Shown here piece after piece: positions 25,149 to 34,188 of a stretch of DNA of 64,000 nucleotides. This DNA is from Phycisphaerales bacterium (GTDB lineage: Bacteria; Planctomycetota; Phycisphaerae; UBA1845; Fen-1342), in assembly GCA_016710275.1 (NCBI GenBank), contig JADJXS010000001.1, positions 1,674,001 to 1,738,000 of the forward strand, read 5' to 3'. Made by a program: the position numbers and the translations under genes. The notes beneath the pieces were generated by a model that was not told the DNA's origin, made no database searches, and saw nothing but the letters and a program-made list of their open reading frames with translations. The number at the start of each line of letters is the position of its first letter. Position 1 is the stretch's first letter.

Positions 25149-25847
25149 ATGAACTCCGCCCAACGCGAGACTCGAGTGCTCATTCTCGGCGCCGGAGGGC
25201 ATGGCCGGGTGGTGCTCGACATCCTGCTGGCGCAACGCCGCTCGGTCGTCGGCTTCCTCGACAACAACCCCGACATCCAGGGTCGGCGGATCGACGGGCT
25301 GCCCGTCTGCGGGACCATCGCCGACCTCCCGGAGGCCATGCGACGGCTCGAGGTCGATGCCGCCATCGTCGCCATCGGCGATAACGGCACGCGGCGCGGG
25401 CTGGCGCGGCAAGCGGAGCAGGCCGGCGTGCCCCTGCTCAGCGCGATTCACCCGTCCGCGACGCTGGCGCACAACGCGCGGGTGGGGCGGAATGTCGTCG
25501 TCGCGGCCGGTGCGGTGGTATGCGCCCACGTGCAGGTGGGGGATTCGGTCATTCTCAATACGGGCTGCATCATCGACCATCAAACGATGATCGGTGAGGG
25601 GGTGCACGTCTGCCCCGGCGTGCGCATCGCCGGTCGCGTGAAAGTGGAGCCGGGTGCGTTCATCGGCATCGGGGCGACGGTCGTGCCGAAGGTCACGATC
25701 GGCTGCGAGTCGATCGTCGGTGCGGGTTCGGTCGTGATTGAGGATGTGCCCTCGCTGGCGACGGTGGTTGGGGTGCCGGCCCGCTCGATCCGCCTCAGCG
25801 GCCGGGATGATGACCTCGCGGCCATGCTCCTGCCGGCCCGCGTGTAG
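25149..25847 (+). CDS. PglD/NeuD-like sugar O/N-acetyltransferase
   Basis: The 232-residue protein has an N-terminal Rossmann-like PglD domain (VLILGAGGHGRVVLDIL, residues 11-27) and a C-terminal left-handed beta-helix of hexapeptide repeats (about residues 95-215, for example GRNVVVAAGAVVCAHVQVGD). The catalytic His of this family fits IIDHQTMIG, and the cap GVPARSIR is typical. Members acetylate UDP-sugars or sialic acid from acetyl-CoA in the cytoplasm. It diverges from the exopolysaccharide operon, so it probably decorates the same glycan. The ATG at 25149 is preferred over an earlier GTG because the fold starts there. Confidence 0.88.
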   Translation: MNSAQRETRVLILGAGGHGRVVLDILLAQRRSVVGFLDNNPDIQGRRIDGLPVCGTIADLPEAMRRLEVDAAIVAIGDNGTRRGLARQAEQAGVPLLSAIHPSATLAHNARVGRNVVVAAGAVVCAHVQVGDSVILNTGCIIDHQTMIGEGVHVCPGVRIAGRVKVEPGAFIGIGATVVPKVTIGCESIVGAGSVVIEDVPSLATVVGVPARSIRLSGRDDDLAAMLLPARV

Positions 25848-25934
25848 CGGCGGGAATGCCGCGCAGCCGGGATCAACGCTCGTCGCTGGTCAGCATTTCC
25901 AATCCCATCGCGGAAGTTCGTGTGTTCGTGTGAA

Positions 25935-27683
25935 TCACTGCGGCCGGCGCGTTCGGAGGAACGGAACGGCCGGCTCGCTCTCCGGCTGCGCGGGGGTGAT
26001 CTCGTTCAATAGATCGCTTGCCGCATCGCGATGTCGGCCCGCCCGCCGCGCGACCTCGTCAATGGCGGTGGTCAGCTTCTGGCCGACGCGCAAGAACCCG
26101 CGCCGCAGCCCGCTTCGCATCGCGATTTCGGCAGTTCGCTCCAGCCGCGGCCGCAGCAGTCGATGCAGTGAGTAGGGCAGGGCCCAGGCGATCAGCACGA
26201 ACAGCGCGCTGTGCAGCGCGAAGTTCAGGTCAAGAAATCCCCCTTCGCCGCTGACGGCCCGCAGGTAGCCGCGCACAATCGAATAGGCGACCACGATCAG
26301 TGCCGCCAATGGCAGGAGCCGGCTCAACACGCCCAGCAGCCCGGACGCCCAACGGCGCATCGCGCCGCCCGGGCCGGCCAGCGCGAGCCGCAGTGACCGG
26401 GCGATTTCCCCGTTCACAACCTTGCACGCGTTCGATGATTCGGCGTCCAGCGCCTGGCGCAGCGGCTCCGCGCGAATCGCGCGATCAAGAGCTTCCAGTT
26501 CAACGGCGTCAACCAGCGCGGCCAACTCGGCATCCGCCCAGGCGTCCCAGATGCCAGGACGCAGCGTGCCGCGATGGTCGGCGGTTGGCTTGTCAGTCGG
26601 TTCGCGATCGGCGGTCGCTGCGGGCATCGCATCAGCGGGATGTCCGTCGGTCGTGTCCTGTGTCGTCGCCTTCCGCGACAAGCGCTGGTTGAGCAGCGCC
26701 GATGCGTTGGTCATCCAGTCGGGGTCGCGCCGGGCGAAGAGCTGCGCATGCGACCGTATCGGCCAGTCCAGCCCCTGTGCCAGGACGGCGTCCGCCTCCG
26801 CCAGCCGACGCTCACAGGTCTCTCGAACGCGCTGCCACTCATCGGGCCGGCCCAGCCCGGGCATGCATCCGGCCAGCGCCGCACCCAGTTGCCGCAGCCG
26901 CTCGGCTTCCGCTGCGTGTCGAATCGCCGCGACGTTTCCCGTTTCGGCTGCGCTGTGGATGTCGTCGCATAGTCCCGCGAAGTCGTCCGGCGTCGCCGGT
27001 CGGGCCGGCTGCGAGTCGTTGATCGGCTGACAGGAAGTGACGCGCAACAGCGGGCTGATGAACCCGGCGTCGCGCAGCATCCGGTCGAATTGCTCGCGCT
27101 GCGCGGGATGGCCCTCGTCCCAGCGGTTGAGAACAAAAATCCAGCCGTGGCGTCCGCCGCGCTCCTGCAACATCCTCCAGCCGACGTCATCGCGATAGCG
27201 CTCCGGACTGACGACGTACACCAGCAGGTCGATGCACGGCAGCCAGGCCCGCACCAGTGCGAGGTTCCGCGAATCGGCGCTGTCCACGTCCGGCATGTCG
27301 GCCAGCGCCACGCTCCGCCACTGTCCGGACGCATGCGGCACGATCCGGGCGCGGTCGACCGGCAGCTCGGGCGGTAATGCGGCCAGCCGCACGTCCCGAT
27401 GGACGGCCAGCGTGACCTCGCGCGTGGTCGGCCGCTCGACGCCGACGCGCGACACCGCCTCGCCGAGCAGGCGATTGACCAGGCTGCTCTTCCCGACGCC
27501 CGTTCCGCCGAAGAGCGCGACCACCAGCGGCCGATCCTCGTTCGCAGTGAACAGCGCATCCGACGACGCCCGCTCCACAGATTCAAGGCGCTGCGCGTCG
27601 GCCGCCCCGCAGAAGCCGTCGGCAACGGCGGCCGACAGCCAGGCCTCGACACGGGAGAAGAGCGACTGCGCGCGGCTACTCAT
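25935..27683 (-). CDS. Dynamin-like membrane GTPase (downstream gene of the pair)
   Basis: The 582-residue protein starts at the ATG at 27683 with GGAGG 8 bases upstream. The P-loop is GGTGVGKS (59-66), G4 is NRWD (VLNRWDEG) and the G3 region reads DMPDVDS, where Gly of DxxG is replaced by Asp. Two hydrophobic helices near the C-terminus (RLLPLAALIVVAYSIV and HSALFVLIAWALPYSL) resemble the membrane insertion region of YcjF/bacterial dynamin-like proteins. It overlaps the previous GTPase gene by eight bases, so the two are co-translated and may act as a hetero-oligomer. The role is unknown; membrane remodelling or stress response is possible. Confidence 0.75.
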   Translation of the reverse strand: MSSRAQSLFSRVEAWLSAAVADGFCGAADAQRLESVERASSDALFTANEDRPLVVALFGGTGVGKSSLVNRLLGEAVSRVGVERPTTREVTLAVHRDVRLAALPPELPVDRARIVPHASGQWRSVALADMPDVDSADSRNLALVRAWLPCIDLLVYVVSPERYRDDVGWRMLQERGGRHGWIFVLNRWDEGHPAQREQFDRMLRDAGFISPLLRVTSCQPINDSQPARPATPDDFAGLCDDIHSAAETGNVAAIRHAAEAERLRQLGAALAGCMPGLGRPDEWQRVRETCERRLAEADAVLAQGLDWPIRSHAQLFARRDPDWMTNASALLNQRLSRKATTQDTTDGHPADAMPAATADREPTDKPTADHRGTLRPGIWDAWADAELAALVDAVELEALDRAIRAEPLRQALDAESSNACKVVNGEIARSLRLALAGPGGAMRRWASGLLGVLSRLLPLAALIVVAYSIVRGYLRAVSGEGGFLDLNFALHSALFVLIAWALPYSLHRLLRPRLERTAEIAMRSGLRRGFLRVGQKLTTAIDEVARRAGRHRDAASDLLNEITPAQPESEPAVPFLRTRRPQ

Positions 27684-29736
27684 CGTCGCCCCTCCAACCC
27701 GCCGCGCTGTCGTCCGTCGATCCGCCCGGCGGAGCGATCGGCACGCCGCTGCGATCCGCCCACTCGCGCAGCGCCGCATCCGCCCGTTGCAGCGTCTCCG
27801 CCGGCAGCGCATGTTCGGCACGCGCACCGAGTGCGGAAAGCAGGGGATTCCACACGCCGCTGAGCACGTCCGTTCGCAGTCGCTCGACGTGCGCACGATG
27901 CAGCCGCTGCCGCAGCGTACTCATGTAGGAGCCGAGCGCCCCCTCGGTGAGCAGCGTCGTCACCGCCAGCAGCGCCGGGGCGAAAATCACGTCGCTCAGT
28001 GCCGCCCCGCCGGTCTTGATCGCCAGTGCCAGCCCGGCCGCGTCGGCGGTCGCGCGTGCGGCGCGGAGCGAATTCAGCAGGGCGGGCGAGCGCTGCAGAG
28101 CGGCATACAACTCGGCGGCGGCGCTGCGAATCTCGGCGGCGCAGCGCTCTTCGCAATCGGCCGCCGCGTCGGACAGCGCTCGGGCCAGGGCGGGCCGATC
28201 AGCCCGCAGCGCCCGTGCGATGTCGTGCCAGGCGCCGGCCGCCGGGCCGACGTCACCGGCCGCTCGGCTTGCTTCCAGCTCAAGTCGCGTGAGCTGCGCT
28301 TCGATCTCGGCCGCGAGCACGCCCTGTCCGCCGCGAGCGGGGTCTGCCTGCGGCCTGTTCATCGAGGCCCGCAGCGCCCGCCAACCCTCCCGCAGCGGCC
28401 AAGTGACCACCCGCCGAACCTGCCGGAGCGGGCCTGCCACCCAGGGGATTTCGAGCAGCGTGAGCAACTCGATCGTCGTGCGGCGAAGCGCGTCGAATCG
28501 GCGGTCATCGTTGAGATAGTCGCGGACATAACCTGCTTCGATCGAGCGTGCGGCGGATTCCACCCGCCCGGCCCAGTCGCGGATCGCCGCATGGCGGGAG
28601 CGGGCCTGGGCGGTCCAATTCGCCCATCCGCGCGCCAGCAGCCTCAGAGCGCCGTCGGCGCCGGGCCGCGGCCCGGGAGCCGCGGCGGATTGCAGCAATG
28701 CGCCGGCGGCGCGCTGCAGCCGCTCGACCAGCCGCGGGGATGACTGCGGCGTCGGCGGTTCGGCGAAGTGCTCGATGGCGACGACCGCAGCGCCCGCGAC
28801 GCATCCGCCGGCCGCCCGCATCCGCGCCTGAAGCGACTCGAGGATTGCGCCGGAATCGGAGGGTGGCAGCTTGTTCACGCAGATCAGCAACGGGCGATCC
28901 AGCGCACCGAGCAGCGAAAGCAGCCGCCACACGCTGCGGTCAGCATATTTCTCTTTGCTCACCACGACGGCGTATGCGTCGGCCAGCGCGGCCGCCTCAA
29001 TCACGCCTCCCAGGTAGTCGGACGCATGAACGGAATCGACGTCGGGCGTGTCCCACACGACCGCGTTCAGGCCGGCCGACTCGCGGACCTGTCGCGGCAC
29101 CGAGTCAAGTGAATAAGCGTTCAGACGCAGCGGCGAAAGTTCGGCATAGGGGATCCGAGTGCAGCCGGGGAACAACCGGCCGCTCCACGATTCATGATCC
29201 ATACCCGGCGGCAGAAACCCGGACGCGTGTGCCGTGAAGCCGGCCAGCGGGCTGACGCGCGCCGCCTCGACGCCGAGCAACAGGTTCACGACCGTGCTCT
29301 TGCCGCTCTGCGTCGGCCCCAGAACGGCGAGCTGGCGGGGCCGTGGCTCCGCTGCGCCGGTCGCCATCCGCAGCAGCGCGTGCGAAAGGCACAGTGCGGC
29401 GCTGCGTGCCAGGCGAGCCTCCGTGGCGCGGGCGGACGGGTCAGTCCCGGCGCGCTCGGGCGGTTCGCGGAGCAGGGCCGCGACCACTTCCGTGAGAAGC
29501 GTCAGCGATTCCGAATGTGGAAGGTCGGAGGGCAGTGGAACGCTCCGGGCTGTCCGCGATGTCGCGGCAGGCGCGCGATTGTGCCGATTTCGGAGGCACG
29601 CGCCATGCAGATCGTATTCTGGGTCCGCGTCCGGGAATTCGCGAGATGCAATCGATTCCGGCGGGCACTTTTCCGCCGCCGGGGGCCTGCTGTCGCCGAT
29701 TGGCGCCGCGTGTGCAATTTTGGCGTGAATAGCCAC
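27676..29736 (-). CDS. Dynamin-like GTPase (first gene of the pair)
   Basis: A GTPase of about 686 residues with P-loop GPTQSGKS, a G3 segment WDTPDVDS and G4 VNKLP. Both GTPases share the unusual D-x-P-D-V-D-S. A hydrophobic region near the C-terminus (DVIFAPALLAVTTLLTEGAL) suggests membrane association. The start is uncertain: GTG at 29736 is used here, GTG at 29487 is an alternative, and neither has a clear Shine-Dalgarno sequence; the frame is open back to 29808. The C-terminus overlaps the next GTPase gene by eight bases. I cannot name a specific family beyond bacterial dynamin-like/YfjP-type. Confidence 0.65.
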   Translation of the reverse strand: MAIHAKIAHAAPIGDSRPPAAEKCPPESIASREFPDADPEYDLHGACLRNRHNRAPAATSRTARSVPLPSDLPHSESLTLLTEVVAALLREPPERAGTDPSARATEARLARSAALCLSHALLRMATGAAEPRPRQLAVLGPTQSGKSTVVNLLLGVEAARVSPLAGFTAHASGFLPPGMDHESWSGRLFPGCTRIPYAELSPLRLNAYSLDSVPRQVRESAGLNAVVWDTPDVDSVHASDYLGGVIEAAALADAYAVVVSKEKYADRSVWRLLSLLGALDRPLLICVNKLPPSDSGAILESLQARMRAAGGCVAGAAVVAIEHFAEPPTPQSSPRLVERLQRAAGALLQSAAAPGPRPGADGALRLLARGWANWTAQARSRHAAIRDWAGRVESAARSIEAGYVRDYLNDDRRFDALRRTTIELLTLLEIPWVAGPLRQVRRVVTWPLREGWRALRASMNRPQADPARGGQGVLAAEIEAQLTRLELEASRAAGDVGPAAGAWHDIARALRADRPALARALSDAAADCEERCAAEIRSAAAELYAALQRSPALLNSLRAARATADAAGLALAIKTGGAALSDVIFAPALLAVTTLLTEGALGSYMSTLRQRLHRAHVERLRTDVLSGVWNPLLSALGARAEHALPAETLQRADAALREWADRSGVPIAPPGGSTDDSAAGWRGDDE

Positions 29737-29840
29737 GGATGGGTGGTCGTCTGCACGAGTGTCGTCGCGAATGGCGGAGCCTCGCGGCGCGACGGAACGG
29801 ACCCCCAACCGCCGCAGGTCGCGGCTCGAAGGAGACAGTC

Positions 29841-30563
29841 ATGAAGCGGATTCTGTTGAGCAGCGTGTGCAGTCTGGTGCTGGCCGGTGCGGTTCCCGTT
29901 CTGGCCGGCGAAGCGGTGGCGATCAGCACTGCGTCGAACGGCGGTAGCGCGAGCAGCACCGCGGTGGCCAGCGGCAATTCCCGCAGCACCGCGATCAGCG
30001 CGGCCACCCGCGGTGGCCATGCGGAGGCCGTGAGCCATGCAACGGCGACGCGCGGCGGACTCGCCGACAGTCGCGCCGTGGCCGTGGCCGAACGCGGACA
30101 CGCGCTGGCGACCTCCACTGCGGATGCGGACGCCGCTTTCGGCGGATTCGCTACGGCGGACAGTGAATCGATCGCTGCGACCATCGGCGGCGTGGCCGTC
30201 AGTCACAGCGACGCCCGTTCGCACGGCCTGTTCGCCGGCCGGGCCGCGAGCCGCTCGATCTCCACCGCAACGAGCTTGCGCGGGATTGCGCTTTCGGACA
30301 GCCGCGCGGTCAGCCGCGGCGAATTCGGCGGCGATGCGCTGAGCCACAGCGACGCGCTGGCGGATACGGTCGGCGGCGTGGCGGACAGCCGGGTGCGCGT
30401 TGTCAGTGATGCATCGTTCAGCGCCCGCGCCGAGGCGAACGGCGTCGGCCTTGCGATCACCGGGCGGCGGCCGGTCGCCCCGACGCGCGTGATTGCGGAG
30501 AGCCGCGCGGTGCGCAGCAGCTTCGGCAGTTCGCGAGCGGTGCGTGTGGACGTGTCGCGGTAG
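29841..30563 (+). CDS. Secreted Ala/Ser/Gly repeat protein, possible beta-solenoid
   Basis: The 240-residue protein starts at the ATG at 29841 with AAGGAG upstream. The signal peptide ends PVLAGEA (cut near residue 22). The mature protein is almost entirely Ala, Ser, Gly, Arg and Asp, in imperfect repeats of GG-x-A-x-S-x-S/A type (GGHAEAVSHA, GGLADSRAVA, GGFATADSES, GGVAVSHSDA, GGDALSHSDA, GGVADSRVRV), spaced about 15-20 residues apart. The alternation of small side chains suggests stacked beta turns, as in secreted solenoids. No cysteine is present in the mature part and no family is recognised. A strong hairpin terminator follows. Confidence 0.7.
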   Translation: MKRILLSSVCSLVLAGAVPVLAGEAVAISTASNGGSASSTAVASGNSRSTAISAATRGGHAEAVSHATATRGGLADSRAVAVAERGHALATSTADADAAFGGFATADSESIAATIGGVAVSHSDARSHGLFAGRAASRSISTATSLRGIALSDSRAVSRGEFGGDALSHSDALADTVGGVADSRVRVVSDASFSARAEANGVGLAITGRRPVAPTRVIAESRAVRSSFGSSRAVRVDVSR

Positions 30564-30632
30564 CGGATGCGCAACAGCGGCGGGATCAACCCGGCCAAGC
30601 GTGCGCTGCAAGGGACAAGCAAAAAAACACCA

Positions 30633-30675
30633 GGCCCGGAACGTCGGTCCAAGACACGTTCCGGGCCCGGGCTTT
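30633..30675. terminator. Bidirectional rho-independent terminator
   Basis: A perfect 12-bp stem, GGCCCGGAACGT (30633-30644) with ACGTTCCGGGCC (30656-30667), has an 11-base loop. CGGGCTTTT follows on the plus strand, and a run of seven A (30621-30627) precedes it, giving a U tract on the minus strand. It serves the two convergent genes at 29841-30563 and 30734-32218. Confidence 0.85.
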
Positions 30676-30733
30676 TGATCGAACTCAGGCGAACCGCTGC
30701 GGGTCGGCCGCCGCGGTTGCGCTCGCTGCCGGA

Positions 30734-32218
30734 CTACTCGACCAGCAGCGCCACGAACGGATCGATGTCGAAATTGCTGAAGGCGCCGTCGTTGTTCACG
30801 TCGCCGTTCATCATGTTGCAGTTCGGGAACGTCTGCTGATACTGGTTCGGGAAGGTGATCGCCATCACGAACGGGTCGATGTCGAGATTGTTCAGCAGGC
30901 CGTCGCAGTTCATGTCGCCCTTGAACTGCGGAACAATGGCCGCCATCAGAACCGGCGCCGCAGGCGGCGCGACCGCCGGCGGGTTCGGAGCGGTGGGCGT
31001 CGGCAGGGTCTGGTTGATGCCCTGGAAGAGCTGCAGGCTGACGTTGCCCGGGCCGGGGGGCGCGTCGCTGTCGAAGCGGAAGTTGTAAATCGTTCCCCAG
31101 CGCAGCGCGTTGGCGTTGATGTTCTGGGCGTTGGTCTGCGTGTTCCAGGTCAGCGCCATCTGAGTCTTGGTGTGCGGCCAGTCGGTGCCGTCGAACACCT
31201 CGCCGGAGTGATAGGGGATGTCCTTGAAGCCCTGATTCTCGTAGACGTACCAATCCGGGGCCGGAACGCCGAACGAGCGAACCGCCTGGTGGGAGTTCAT
31301 GTTGTACAGGGCGTACTCGTAGTGCCAGCGGCCGTTGGCCAACTGCGTCACCTTGTAGCCGAGCATCAGGCGACCGTCATTCGGAAGGTCAACTGTCGTG
31401 ATCTGGACGCCGGGATCGTGCGTCGCCCAGGCGTTCAGCGCCGGCTGACGAGGCACCGTGCCGCGACCGGACACGAACGCGACGCCGGGGTTCGACACCG
31501 TGCCGGAGACCTGCGCCTGACGATACGACACGTTGTTGTGGCGCACATTGGGCTGCTCGTCCGTCACGACATACTGGCTCTCGGCAAAGTACATCGGGTA
31601 GGCATTGAGGTTCGCATTGGCGACGAGGTCCGCATTCTGAATCTGCAGACGCTTGTAAATCGCGTTGCCCGTTGCATTCCAGGCGCGGACGTACGGATAG
31701 GGGTAGTAGCCGCTCCACGGGTTGATCTCGGAGCGCGGACCGAGGTCGTCCTGGGCGGCGTTCAACCCGGCGCCGTACGTGTCCGTGCAGCCGATGCCGA
31801 GGCTGTCGCAGGTGCCGTCGTTCTGGCACGAAGCCGGAAAGCCCGGCTGCGAGCCGGCACAGTTCGGCCCGCTGGCGTCAGCGCCGCAGAAGCCGTGCTT
31901 GAGCCACGCCATGCCGATCATTTCGAACCGCGTCGCGCCATTCACGACGTGCAGCTTGTAGAAATTCTGTCCGATCACGGGGTGCTGATTGCAGTTGCGA
32001 TCATCCGGATTCGTGCAGTCGATCCAGATCGCATTGCGATCGCCGATGTTGCAGGAAACCGTCGTCATCGCGAAGCCGCTGATGCCGCCGACCGTCCCGT
32101 ACTTCGTGAAGTTGTCAATCGTGCTGACCGTGACGTCCGGACCGATGATGGCCAGCGCTGAAAGGGGTGTTGCGATCGCAATGAGAGCGGCCGAAGCGCG
32201 ACAATACCGGTGTTTCAC
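30734..32218 (-). CDS. Large secreted protein with C-terminal dockerin-like repeats
   Basis: The 494-residue protein starts at a GTG at 32218 with GGAGG 6 bases upstream. The signal peptide is KHRYCRASAALIAIATPLSALA. The body has many Trp/Tyr/Asn residues and about eight cysteines, including CNIGDRNAIWIDC and DGTCDSLGIGCTD, which may form disulphides outside the cell. A Pro/Ala linker precedes two calcium-loop repeats, GDMNCDGLLNNLDIDPFV and GDVNNDGAFSNFDIDPFV, the same tag as in the gene at 12351-13103. The function of the body is unknown. It has its own promoter 115 bases upstream. Confidence 0.75.
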   Translation of the reverse strand: MKHRYCRASAALIAIATPLSALAIIGPDVTVSTIDNFTKYGTVGGISGFAMTTVSCNIGDRNAIWIDCTNPDDRNCNQHPVIGQNFYKLHVVNGATRFEMIGMAWLKHGFCGADASGPNCAGSQPGFPASCQNDGTCDSLGIGCTDTYGAGLNAAQDDLGPRSEINPWSGYYPYPYVRAWNATGNAIYKRLQIQNADLVANANLNAYPMYFAESQYVVTDEQPNVRHNNVSYRQAQVSGTVSNPGVAFVSGRGTVPRQPALNAWATHDPGVQITTVDLPNDGRLMLGYKVTQLANGRWHYEYALYNMNSHQAVRSFGVPAPDWYVYENQGFKDIPYHSGEVFDGTDWPHTKTQMALTWNTQTNAQNINANALRWGTIYNFRFDSDAPPGPGNVSLQLFQGINQTLPTPTAPNPPAVAPPAAPVLMAAIVPQFKGDMNCDGLLNNLDIDPFVMAITFPNQYQQTFPNCNMMNGDVNNDGAFSNFDIDPFVALLVE

Positions 32219-32333
32219 CTTGGACCTCCGAAGAGTGCGGTTCCTGCGGCCCGACGTCCGGGAGTTGATGCACCGCACAGGAGCGACCCCGGCGGGCCCG
32301 CGAAAGCGGAATTTCGGACGCTGCCGATCGACT

Positions 32334-32363
32334 ACCCTACCCCGCGGCCGGATTCGGTGTCAA
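32334..32363 (-). promoter_or_regulatory. Promoter of the dockerin-tagged protein gene
   Basis: A perfect TTGACA (32363-32358, minus strand) lies 18 bases from TAGGGT (32339-32334). A leader of about 110 bases separates it from the GTG at 32218. Confidence 0.5.
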
Positions 32364-32499
32364 CGCAATTTACAGATTCAGACAAGCTCAGGACGGGTAT
32401 CGGCGACGAATAATGCGATCCGAAGCCCGGACTTCCCTGAATAATCCACGAAGGTGAGTGATCGGGGAAGCGGCAAAGGTATGCTCGGCTCCGCCCGGC

Positions 32500-33036
32500 C
32501 TAGCGAACCGGATCCTCCAGGGCGCGCAGCACTTTTTTCGTGGCCACTCGATCGGTCGGACCCATGCGGTCCAGGATCAGAACGCCGTTGAGATGGTCCG
32601 TCTCGTGCTGCCAGATCCGGGCCACCAGGTCGCGCCCACGCAGCTCGACCCGCTCGCCGGCCAGGTCCTGGGCGATGATTCGGCATGCCACCGGCCGCCG
32701 AATCTGGACATTCACCCCCGGAATTGACAAGCAGCCCTCCGTCGCCTGGGCGCTGCCCTCCATCTCGTCAATGACGGGGTTGATCAGCACGCGGTCATCG
32801 TCCGGCTGCCCCGTTGCGTTCATCACGAACATTCGCAGCAGCACGCCCACCTGCGGCGCCGCCAGCCCCACGCCTTTGCTCTCGCGCATCAGCGAGAACA
32901 TCTGCGCCGCCAACTCGCGCAATCCGGCGTCGAACCGCTCAACCGGCGCGGACCGCGCGCGCAGACGGGAATCCGGGTAGTGGATGATTCGCAACGAAGA
33001 CGGACCCGACAAGGAAGGCACTCCGGCATAGGGCAT
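32500..33036 (-). CDS. def: Peptide deformylase
   Basis: This metalloenzyme removes the formyl group from the N-terminal methionine of new proteins. The 178-residue protein contains all three family motifs: GVGLAAPQVG (55-64), EGCLSIPG (100-107, metal ligand C102) and HETDH (144-148, metal ligands H144 and H148, catalytic E145). The ATG at 33036 was taken because it gives normal family length; a longer frame begins at 33129. A TATCAT on the minus strand (33093-33088) may be its -10 box. The formyltransferase gene fmt is not adjacent. Confidence 0.95.
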   Translation of the reverse strand: MPYAGVPSLSGPSSLRIIHYPDSRLRARSAPVERFDAGLRELAAQMFSLMRESKGVGLAAPQVGVLLRMFVMNATGQPDDDRVLINPVIDEMEGSAQATEGCLSIPGVNVQIRRPVACRIIAQDLAGERVELRGRDLVARIWQHETDHLNGVLILDRMGPTDRVATKKVLRALEDPVR

Positions 33037-33197
33037 GATCGGCCGCCCGCACTGCCAACCGGCGCGCGCTCGCGCGCCATTCACCGGATGATAGCACGAG
33101 CATCGGCCGTTCGCGGCCGCGTGTTGCAACGCGCTTCGGCCGCGTACAATCCGCCCCCGCGGTCCGCCGTCGGCGGAACGATCCTGCTCGGAGCGCG

Positions 33198-34115
33198 ATG
33201 ATGCGTGCGGTGATTGCGGCGGTCCTGATATCGGCGCTGGCCGGACTGGCGGGCGGGTGCGTGCCGTCGGAATTGGCGGGCATCCGACTGATCTCGGTGG
33301 ATCCGTACGAGGGGCGCATCCTCGATGTCACGACGCAGAAGGCGGTGCCGGCCGGGCGACTGCCTGCGGATCAATTGCCGTTACGCGATGCGCAGGTGAA
33401 CGCGCGCCAGACCCACGCATTCATGCAGACGGGGCATGTGCTCAAGGTCGTGTCGCTGGCGGATGCGCAGGACGTGGCCCGGCTGGATCATGTGATCAGC
33501 GCCCGCTGGTCGCCGCGCGGGGATGACCTGTTGCTGGTGCTGGATGCAGCGGGCTACGGCGTGGACGTGGTCGAGGTTCGTCGCGCCAGCCCGCAACTGG
33601 CGACCGTGAAGGCGGCTCGAATCCGCGCCCCGGGCTACCGCAAGATGGCCGCGCAAGGGCTGGCGCTGAGCTGGAGCGCGGACGGCCGGCTGTTTTCCAT
33701 CGCGCCGCGCGAGGATCGGATGGCGTCCAGTGCGGTGGATCCGGCACGACTCGGCCCCGGCGACGCGCCGTCAACCTTTGTGTTCGACGCCGAGACTTTC
33801 GATCGTTCCGCGCACCCGGGATATCACTCGGCCTACTTCCTGACGGCGGCGACGCTGATCGCGTCGCGCGGCGATCAACTGGTGATCGTGAATTCGGAAT
33901 TCCGGGAGCTTTCGCCGGTGGAGATGGACCGGCCGGGCCGCGTGGTCGGCAGCGACCCGACGCGCTCGATCTTTGTGTACGAGATGGTGCGGGCGCATGC
34001 GTCGCTGGCGTTTGGCGCGCGGGAATACCGGCTGTACGCGCACCCGTCGCTCAAGAGTGTGAAGCTGCCGCGCGGCGGCCCGTCGCTCACATTTCTACGT
34101 GATGGTGATTGGTAG
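33198..34115 (+). CDS. Lipoprotein of unknown function, possible beta-propeller
   Basis: A 305-residue lipoprotein with a signal sequence that ends AGLAGGC (lipobox, Cys near residue 21). The start is ATG at 33198 or 33201; GGAG at 33190 fits the second better. The mature part has repeated short blocks with W-S-P-R-G-D or W-S-A-D-G-R (ISARWSPRGDDLLLVLD, ALSWSADGRLFSIAP), typical of WD40/PD40-like beta-propeller blades, but too few for a full propeller. I do not recognise the family. It ends 73 bases before the selenocysteine tRNA. Confidence 0.65.
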   Translation: MMRAVIAAVLISALAGLAGGCVPSELAGIRLISVDPYEGRILDVTTQKAVPAGRLPADQLPLRDAQVNARQTHAFMQTGHVLKVVSLADAQDVARLDHVISARWSPRGDDLLLVLDAAGYGVDVVEVRRASPQLATVKAARIRAPGYRKMAAQGLALSWSADGRLFSIAPREDRMASSAVDPARLGPGDAPSTFVFDAETFDRSAHPGYHSAYFLTAATLIASRGDQLVIVNSEFRELSPVEMDRPGRVVGSDPTRSIFVYEMVRAHASLAFGAREYRLYAHPSLKSVKLPRGGPSLTFLRDGDW

Positions 34116-34188
34116 CCGCCTTGCGCCGCCGCCTGCCGCCCTGGAGCAGAGAACGGCCGGCGGCGCCGCGACACGCAGTGCGGATTCC

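Noticed and set aside
29502..31253. A 583-codon minus-strand frame spanning the repeat protein gene
   Set aside because: The plus-strand gene has AAGGAG, a signal peptide and a terminator; the minus frame crosses that terminator and two other genes.
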